A DNA stretch of 6,166 nt from assembly GCA_030653335.1 (NCBI GenBank), contig JAURZP010000253.1, forward strand, positions 1 through 6,166. Direction: 5' to 3'. The translations under genes were made by a program, and so were the position numbers. Source of the DNA: Methanoregula sp. (GTDB lineage Archaea; Halobacteriota; Methanomicrobia; Methanomicrobiales; Methanospirillaceae). The notes beneath the pieces were generated by a model that did no database searches, was not told the origin of the DNA, and saw only the letters and a program-made list of their open reading frames with translations. How positions within the stretch are numbered: position 1 is the stretch's first letter; each line of letters starts with the position of its first letter. Below, piece after piece: positions 1 to 4,052 of the stretch.

Positions 1-1
1 T

Positions 2-127
2 ATATTTGGGGTGCTTTTGAGTATTTACGAAACTTCAAAGAAAAAAAAGCAGAAATTTATGGAGATAGTGGGTGAAAAACTGGGTGTTTCTTCGAATGAT
101 AAGAGTGCAAATAACTCGACTTCCTAA
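2..127 (+). CDS. C-terminal end of an unidentified protein (5' end outside window)
   Basis: An open frame enters from the left edge and ends at TAA (125-127), giving 41 visible residues. The visible part begins with a short hydrophobic stretch (IFGVLLSIYE), then a lysine run (KKKKQK), then an amphipathic stretch (FMEIVGEKLGV) and a polar Ser/Asn-rich tail. This composition looks like a real C-terminus, perhaps just after a membrane segment, but no family can be named. A second in-frame stop (TGA, 131-133) follows closely. The next gene starts 24 bp downstream in the same frame, so the two could be co-transcribed. The alternative plus-strand frame closes at 73-75 and looks less protein-like. 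Confidence is limited because the start and most of the gene lie outside the window. Confidence 0.4.
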   Translation: MFGVLLSIYETSKKKKQKFMEIVGEKLGVSSNDKSANNSTS

Positions 128-151
128 AAGTGATCTGTTACGATTGAATTT

Positions 152-448
152 ATGTCAAAAGAACAGCAACAGTCGCAATACGACTGGGCAGATATTTCGT
201 CTGGGAGTGACCGTGTGGGTAAAGCCCGCTGCAGAATAAAAGACTCAACGATCACTATCTTTTCGATAAACATCTACCCTGCATGGGAGGGCCTTGGCTA
301 TGGCAGGGAGTTTGTGGACTATTGCAAAGGCAATTTTAAGGTTGTGATTGCCGACCGGGTTCGTTACAGTGCGATTGGTTTTTGGAAAGCCATGGGATTT
401 AGTAACGATCAGGATGGCAACTGGAGTTATCATAAAAAAACACCGTAG
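152..448 (+). CDS. Minimal GNAT-like N-acetyltransferase domain protein (98 aa)
   Basis: The protein resembles the acetyl-CoA-binding half of the GNAT fold. Residues 33-42 (TITIFSINIY) look like strand beta4. They are followed by WEGLGYGREFVDYCK (45-59), which matches the motif A pattern of a Gly-x-Gly pyrophosphate loop leading into a helix. After a strand (FKVVIADRV, 62-70) comes SAIGFWKAMGF (73-83), the typical motif B ending 'A..FY...GF'. At 98 residues it is much shorter than usual GNAT enzymes (about 140-180 aa) and lacks most of the N-terminal strands and helices that form the acceptor site, so its substrate cannot be inferred. The ATG at 152 is the first in frame after two stops. An anti-SD-like AGTGATC lies about 16 nt upstream, which is rather far. 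It may be a small stand-alone enzyme or a reduced, possibly inactive remnant. Confidence 0.65.
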   Translation: MSKEQQQSQYDWADISSGSDRVGKARCRIKDSTITIFSINIYPAWEGLGYGREFVDYCKGNFKVVIADRVRYSAIGFWKAMGFSNDQDGNWSYHKKTP

Positions 449-498
449 CAAGAACGATAAAATGTACAGGGGGCACACGTGCGGAACGTGCTGTCCGG

Positions 499-503
499 TT
501 TTT
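499..503 (+). terminator. Possible weak T-tract terminator after the GNAT-like gene
   Basis: A run of five T lies about 50 bp past the stop at 448. A small CACG/CGTG stem (476-479 with 487-490, loop of 7) sits just before it. ACGTGC occurs twice here (477-482 and 486-491), so the pairing may be incidental. Archaeal terminators need mainly a T-run, and this one is short, so support is weak. The 152-bp gap 449-600 shows no convincing gene. Confidence 0.2.
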
Positions 504-584
504 GTACTGGTGGGCGGATTGCATCATTGGGAGCAAGGCGGTGTTGTGGTTGAATGTACGAACAAAAGTGTGCGGTTGTGTTGT

Positions 585-599
585 AAAAAAATAAAAAAA
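585..599 (-). terminator. U-tract terminator for the kinase-cheW-cheR group
   Basis: The plus strand reads as 14 A in 15 bases, interrupted by one T at 592. On the minus strand this gives a long T-run starting one base after the cheR stop codon (601-603). Archaeal RNA polymerase terminates at such U-rich tracts without needing a stable hairpin. The tract lies between two convergent genes, as expected for the end of a minus-strand transcript. Confidence 0.6.
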
Positions 600-600
600 C

Positions 601-1413
601 TCATCCGCCAGTCTTTACAGGTTCCTTTTTCACAAAAATTTTCTGGGCTGCATTTTTTGCCACAAAGAGCCCGTCAACTGCGCGTCCGAGATATTCCGTT
701 TTCCCCATGATGTAATATCCATCGGCCACCAGAGCGCCGTGAAACGTGTGTGCGAGATCATCTTTCTGTTTTTCATTGAAATAGATGGTCACATTACGGC
801 AGGTGATGAGATCCAAATACCGTGAGACAGGGATACCGGACATCAGATCGTTTGGGGTGAACTTGATTAAATCTTTTAAATGAGATTTTGCCTGGAAATC
901 GCCACTAGGAAGTTTGTTGAAATGCCGGTGGATCTGGGTTTCGGTGAGTTTGATCATGGCTTTTGGAGAGAAGATTCCCTCTTTTGCTTTTCCAAGCACT
1001 ACCAGATCGATATCGGTTGCAAGGATCTGTGCGGAAAAATCCTTGTGGAGTGCCATCATTTCATGGAGGATCATCGCAAGCGAATAGGGCTCTTCACCGG
1101 TTGAACAACCGGCGCTCCAGATGCGGAGACGTTTTCGCTGCCTGAAAAGATCCGGCAGAACATCGTTTTTTATCGCATCATAGACTTCAGAGTCACGGAA
1201 AAATTCTGTGACATTGATGGTGAGCGCGTTTCTCAAGAGTTCGAGTTCAGGGATAGTTACCTTGAGATACCGGAGATACGCCCCGTAGTCTGCTGAATTG
1301 GTTGAGCGCATCCTTGAAAGTAGACGGCGTTTGATGTAATCCTCTTTGTAACTCGAGCACTGGATCTTTAATGTCTGTTCAATGTATCGTTTCAGGGTTT
1401 CAAAATCGTCCAT
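601..1413 (-). CDS. cheR: CheR, chemotaxis receptor glutamate O-methyltransferase
   Basis: CheR uses S-adenosylmethionine to methylate glutamates on chemoreceptor signalling helices, giving adaptation. From the ATG chosen here the protein has 270 aa. The N-terminal helical domain (about 1-65) leads into NVTEFFRD (67-74), the conserved CheR motif. The SAM site WSAGCSTGEEPYSLAM spans 99-114, with ATDID (132-136) as the ribose-binding acidic loop. PNDL (187-190) and DLITCRNVTIYF (201-212) complete the Rossmann methyltransferase core. Start choice: the longer frame opens only with a TTG at 1485, overlapping cheW. The ATG at 1413 has GAGG (1419-1422) 5 nt upstream and begins at the family-typical MDDFETL; ATGs at 1443/1440 have no good ribosome site. 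The stretch between HF and KF before PNDL appears about three residues shorter than E. coli CheR as I recall it, which would fit the pentapeptide-independent type. It lies 61 bp after cheW. Confidence 0.93.
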   Translation of the reverse strand: MDDFETLKRYIEQTLKIQCSSYKEDYIKRRLLSRMRSTNSADYGAYLRYLKVTIPELELLRNALTINVTEFFRDSEVYDAIKNDVLPDLFRQRKRLRIWSAGCSTGEEPYSLAMILHEMMALHKDFSAQILATDIDLVVLGKAKEGIFSPKAMIKLTETQIHRHFNKLPSGDFQAKSHLKDLIKFTPNDLMSGIPVSRYLDLITCRNVTIYFNEKQKDDLAHTFHGALVADGYYIMGKTEYLGRAVDGLFVAKNAAQKIFVKKEPVKTGG

Positions 1414-1418
1414 GTCCG

Positions 1419-1423
1419 CCTCA
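1419..1423 (-). promoter_or_regulatory. Ribosome binding site deciding the cheR start
   Basis: The minus strand reads TGAGG, five bases before the ATG at 1413-1411. It is the only anti-SD-like site suitably spaced from any of the candidate cheR starts, so it supports the 270-aa form over the TTG-initiated 294-aa reading. Confidence 0.55.
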
Positions 1424-1474
1424 TGATGCAATGTAAGCATCATTGCTATGACAATTCTTAAAAGTTGGGGGCTT

Positions 1475-1990
1475 TTATTCGCCAACCATTCCTTTGAATA
1501 TTTTTTCCATATCGATCCAGATGAGCAGTCCTTGGCTCTTCTTCTCGTGATCTTCGCTCTTTAATTTGATAATCCCTTTCACAAAACCTGAGATCTTTGA
1601 TGACGCATTATCCTGCATTATTTCTATATCAGTCCGTGGTACCTGAAAGACACTACTCACGTTATCGACAATGATTCCGACATTATTTTTCTTTGCGGCC
1701 CCGGGTACAAAGACGATAATTTTCTGGTCCTTTCTAATCTCCTTATTATCTACATCAAGAAGTTTGTTTAAGTTGATGATGTAGGTGATCTCACCGCGAA
1801 GGTTGAGCACGCCGGATATAAATTCCGGCGCGCGCGGGATGGGCGTGATTGGCATCATCACAACAATTTCCCGGACAAGCTGGATGTCAAGGGCATACCG
1901 TTTACCGCCAAGGGTGAATTCTACTACTTCAATGAGTTCTTCAATTCCTGTCCCCCCGCTCACCTGTGGTGATTTTTCTGTTTCTGTCAT
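1475..1990 (-). CDS. cheW: CheW, chemotaxis coupling (scaffold) protein
   Basis: CheW is a cytoplasmic adaptor of two beta barrels (SH3-like) that bridges receptor tips and the CheA kinase in the chemosensory array. This 171-aa protein fits the family length of about 150-170 aa. After a polar N-terminal tail of about 20 residues, the barrel begins with VVEFTLGGKRYALDIQLVRE (22-41). The diagnostic PITPIPRAPEFISGVLNLRGEI lies at 47-68, including the NLRG turn used for receptor and kinase contacts. VGIIVDNVSSVFQV follows at about 103-116, and LLIWIDMEKIF near the C-terminus matches the closing strand and helix. The ATG at 1990 is preceded by a very strong ribosome site. It lies 65 bp after the kinase stop and 61 bp before cheR on the same strand, suggesting one transcript. 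An acidic/lysine insert (KSEDHEKKSQ) precedes the last strand; its role is unknown. Confidence 0.93.
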   Translation of the reverse strand: MTETEKSPQVSGGTGIEELIEVVEFTLGGKRYALDIQLVREIVVMMPITPIPRAPEFISGVLNLRGEITYIINLNKLLDVDNKEIRKDQKIIVFVPGAAKKNNVGIIVDNVSSVFQVPRTDIEIMQDNASSKISGFVKGIIKLKSEDHEKKSQGLLIWIDMEKIFKGMVGE

Positions 1991-1993
1991 CTG

Positions 1994-2001
1994 TCACCCC
2001 C
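1994..2001 (-). promoter_or_regulatory. Strong Shine-Dalgarno of cheW
   Basis: The minus strand reads GGGGGTGA three bases before the cheW ATG. GGTGA matches the archaeal anti-SD complement GGAGGTGATC. It shows that cheW can be translated independently of the upstream kinase gene. Confidence 0.7.
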
Positions 2002-2055
2002 GATAAGAAAATCATGAGTAATTGCTGTTCTCCTATTCATACTGTGAACCACTGT

Positions 2056-3723
2056 TTATGCCCCCCGGTACATTTCTTCGGGTACGGTAATTTCAAACCG
2101 GGCACCACTGCCTGCAGTCCCCGTCTCTTTGATGGTGAGCCCGGTAATGGAGAGCACTTCTCGTGAGAAGAAGAGCCCGTAGTTGATTCTTCCGCCACGG
2201 CTGTGTTCAAAGATGAGTTCTTTTTCTTCTTTTGCAATCCCTTTTCCGTTATCTTCACAAATGAGTGAAAATGACTTTCCTTTCTTTTTAAAAGAAAAAG
2301 TAATAGCGGTGACGTTTCCTCCGTGCTGAACCGAATTTTCCAACAGGTTGAAAAAGACCTTTTCAATCAGGTCGTCGGCAAAAATGTGAGTCTTGTCAAA
2401 CGTTACTGACAGGGTAATCTTTCCAAGATCCACTCCTTCTGCTGCTGACCTTATGCTGGATCCAATATCCTTCCACTGGGGGGGGCGTATTCCAATGTTC
2501 TGGTAGTCACGGGTGAATGTGATCTGGCGCTGTATGGTGTTTGTGATCTCTTTTTCTTTGTCGAGCAGTTCTAAAAGTTTTACATCTTTGGTCTGGCGTT
2601 TTGCGATATCGATATAGGCCAGGAGTTTTGTTATGCCGTTTAAGATGTCATGTCGCGTGATGCTGTTGAGAAGGACAATTTGTTTGTTCGCCCTTTTCAG
2701 AGTATCTTCTGCACGTTTCTGCTCATGGATATCGGTGATCATGCCCTGGTACCCGTCCGGTGCACCGGCGTGCTCAACCAGTTTTCCTGAAACATGTACC
2801 CAGCGTAGCCCTCCGTCTTTTGCAACAAGACGGAATTCAAATGGGCTGACATCTCCGCTCTTACTCTTGTCAAGACCTTTGGTAAACGAGACCAGATCCT
2901 CGCTGAGTACAAAGTCAGCCAAAATCCGGCCGAGCAAATCGCCAGGCGAAAATCCACAGATTGGAATAATTGCAGGGGACATATAGGTGATCACGCCATG
3001 GTCATTGATAGTGAAGATTACTTCAGTGATATTATCGACCAGCGCCCGGTACTTATCTTCCGATTCCACAAGGGCTTTTTCTATTTTCCTGTACTCGCGT
3101 ATACGCCGTTCCAGTTCAACATTTGTTTCATTTAAAAGATCGGTGCGCTCCTTAACTTTGCTCTCAAGATCATTCTGGTAGGCTTTGATACCGGTGATGT
3201 CGATGAGGATCGTGCCGATACCCCTGCCCCCCTGGTCAAAGACGAGCGGGAGGACTTTTATCCGGAACGAATGGATCTTTCCGTGGATCTCGATCTCTTC
3301 TTCAAAGATTTTTTCCTCGCCTTCGAGCGCGGATTTTAGTGTGTTGAGATGTTCTTCGGTAAAATACTGGGCAAGCGACGAGTGGGTGAGCTGCACGCCC
3401 ATGAGTTGATTGCGTTCGAGCTGGAAATAGGTAAGGAGAGCATCGTTCACCTGCTGGATGAAGAGATCGGCATCGAGGATAAGGATCAAGTCCGTCCAGA
3501 CACTGAGCATCTGGGAGAGCGGTACCCGCTGGGAGATAGAGAAGAGTTTGGCCGGGCCAAGGGTGCGCATCTCTGCCTGCCCCGACACTACAAGCAGGTT
3601 GAGATATTTTGCCGCAGTGCCGCGGTTCATAGAAAGTTTCTGGGAGACATCTTCGATTGTCATCCCCTTGGGGTTACGCTCCAGTTCCTCCCGTATGCGT
3701 ATAATTTCATTGTCTTTTACCAT
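2056..3723 (-). CDS. Soluble sensor histidine kinase with N-terminal winged-helix HTH and two PAS domains
   Basis: This 555-aa protein has no membrane segment, so it should sense cytoplasmic cues. Residues 1-65 look like a winged HTH (TIEDVSQKLSMNRGTAAKYLNLLVVSGQAEMRT). PAS 1 spans about 70-180, ending in GTILIDITGIKAYQ. A coiled coil (about 182-222) joins it to PAS 2 (about 222-337, SEDKYRALVDNITEVIFTIN ... GMITDIHEQKRAED). The H-box is NSITRHDILNGITKLLAYID with His358 as the likely phospho-acceptor. The N-box is NLLENSVQHGG (Asn463), and G1 is CEDNGKGI (Asp491). A short lid then leads to YGLFFSREVLSITG and the closing GSGARFEITVP. The 'HDILN' box and short lid are typical of kinases expanded in methanogens. 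It lacks Hpt and CheW-like domains, so it is not CheA. No receiver domain or partner regulator is visible. It is the first gene of the probable kinase-cheW-cheR transcript. The ligand, and whether the HTH binds DNA, are unknown. Confidence 0.9.
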   Translation of the reverse strand: MVKDNEIIRIREELERNPKGMTIEDVSQKLSMNRGTAAKYLNLLVVSGQAEMRTLGPAKLFSISQRVPLSQMLSVWTDLILILDADLFIQQVNDALLTYFQLERNQLMGVQLTHSSLAQYFTEEHLNTLKSALEGEEKIFEEEIEIHGKIHSFRIKVLPLVFDQGGRGIGTILIDITGIKAYQNDLESKVKERTDLLNETNVELERRIREYRKIEKALVESEDKYRALVDNITEVIFTINDHGVITYMSPAIIPICGFSPGDLLGRILADFVLSEDLVSFTKGLDKSKSGDVSPFEFRLVAKDGGLRWVHVSGKLVEHAGAPDGYQGMITDIHEQKRAEDTLKRANKQIVLLNSITRHDILNGITKLLAYIDIAKRQTKDVKLLELLDKEKEITNTIQRQITFTRDYQNIGIRPPQWKDIGSSIRSAAEGVDLGKITLSVTFDKTHIFADDLIEKVFFNLLENSVQHGGNVTAITFSFKKKGKSFSLICEDNGKGIAKEEKELIFEHSRGGRINYGLFFSREVLSITGLTIKETGTAGSGARFEITVPEEMYRGA

Positions 3724-3734
3724 GCTCTCGTCAT
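3717..3734 (-). other. Six-codon mini-ORF overlapping the kinase start
   Basis: On the minus strand ATG ACG AGA GCA TGG TAA spans the kinase start: its TGG/TAA end overlaps the kinase ATG (3723-3721) in a different frame. AGGTG (3744-3740) is five bases before the mini-ORF ATG but 16 bases before the kinase ATG, so the ribosome site fits the mini-ORF better. It may couple or damp kinase translation, or be chance; no expression evidence is available. Confidence 0.3.
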
Positions 3735-3843
3735 GCTCCCACCTTATGAATCCGCACCCTTTCAGGCTTGCGGCGATTGGTAATAGTTATCATATCTGTT
3801 CACCTATTTTAATCATTGCTTATCATCGCCATAGCACAGTAGA

Positions 3844-3851
3844 TTTATATA
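3844..3851 (+). promoter_or_regulatory. Candidate archaeal TATA box for the receptor gene (possibly bidirectional)
   Basis: TTTATATA matches the TATA box favoured in methanogens. A start site about 25 bp downstream would give a receptor leader of roughly 175-180 nt. On the minus strand the same bases read TATATAAA, which could serve the kinase with a leader of about 95-100 nt. No convincing BRE is visible on either side, so direction is uncertain. The palindrome AGCATGCT overlapping its right end (3851-3858) could be an operator. Confidence 0.4.
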
Positions 3852-3915
3852 GCATGCTTGACAAAAGATTGTTTCGCCCACATTCTGCCCGTGATTCCGG
3901 ATATGACAGAAGGTT

Positions 3916-3938
3916 CAAACCCCTCAATGTGAGGTTTG
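3916..3938 (+). promoter_or_regulatory. Predicted leader hairpin 1
   Basis: CAAAC-CC-CCTCA (3916-3926, with C3920-C3921 bulged) can pair with TGAGGTTTG (3930-3938) around an ATG triloop, giving nine base pairs. It lies upstream of the receptor gene, within the leader predicted from the TATA box. GGTTCAAACC here also resembles a tRNA T-loop, but no tRNA can be folded. Confidence 0.35.
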
Positions 3939-3954
3939 TGCCACAACAAAGCAC

Positions 3955-3989
3955 GGGGTGCGGGGGGGTACATTGGAGCCCTGCATCCC
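3955..3989 (+). promoter_or_regulatory. Predicted GC-rich leader hairpin 2
   Basis: Bases 3955-3965 (GGGGTGCGGGG) can pair with 3979-3989 (CCCTGCATCCC) as eleven consecutive pairs, two of them G-U, around a 13-nt loop. This is the strongest local fold in the intergenic region. A perfect 4-bp stem-tetraloop (CTCA-ATAG-TGAG, 3992-4003) follows directly. If transcribed, it sits about 65 nt before the receptor start and could affect translation or stability. There is no T-run after it, so it is not an obvious terminator. Confidence 0.4.
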
Positions 3990-4041
3990 TGCTCAATAGT
4001 GAGAGAATGAGGGAAATCCAGCATATGCATGAAGTAACAAT

Positions 4042-4046
4042 GAGGT
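4042..4046 (+). promoter_or_regulatory. Ribosome binding site of the chemoreceptor gene
   Basis: GAGGT lies six bases before the ATG at 4053 and matches the anti-SD complement. It supports this start; the ATG at 4029 in the same frame meets a stop two codons later. Confidence 0.6.
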
Positions 4047-4052
4047 TGAAAA

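Larger units (their letters stand above)
3724..4052. other. Divergent intergenic region between kinase and chemoreceptor genes
   Basis: These 329 bp hold no credible gene. They contain a TATA-like box (3844-3851), an 8-bp palindrome AGCATGCT right next to it (3851-3858), two TTATCAT copies about 35 bp apart on the kinase side, a second AT-rich candidate for the minus strand (3805-3814, GATTAAAATA on that strand), three predicted hairpins (3916-3938, 3955-3989, 3992-4003) and the receptor ribosome site (4042-4046). Open frames crossing it on either strand are antisense extensions or low-complexity readings with no family features. Confidence 0.6.

Noticed and set aside
461..710. Cys-rich plus-strand frame beginning MYRGHTCGTCCPVF, suggestive of a zinc ribbon
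   Set aside because: It crosses the A-tract terminator and runs antisense into the cheR 3' end, with no second ordered Cys pair of a known ribbon.
1414..1485. N-terminal extension of CheR starting at a TTG overlapping cheW
   Set aside because: The start is TTG, the extra 24 residues show no CheR feature, and the ATG at 1413 has a well-spaced GAGG and a family-typical beginning.
2037..2366. 109-aa minus-strand frame overlapping the kinase C-terminus, considered as a frameshift remnant
   Set aside because: The kinase ATPase domain is complete and continuous in its own frame to the final GARFEITVP strand, so this is a shadow frame.
3349..3783. 144-aa plus-strand open frame antisense to the kinase
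   Set aside because: It lies opposite the HTH and first PAS domain coding sequence and shows no recognisable domain.
3880..3935. tRNA-like pieces: GGTTCAAACC T-loop resemblance and an imperfect 8-bp closing stem (CCCACATT with AATGTGAG)
   Set aside because: Only 41 bases separate the closing strands, about one arm too few. No anticodon arm forms, and competing hairpins explain the pairing.
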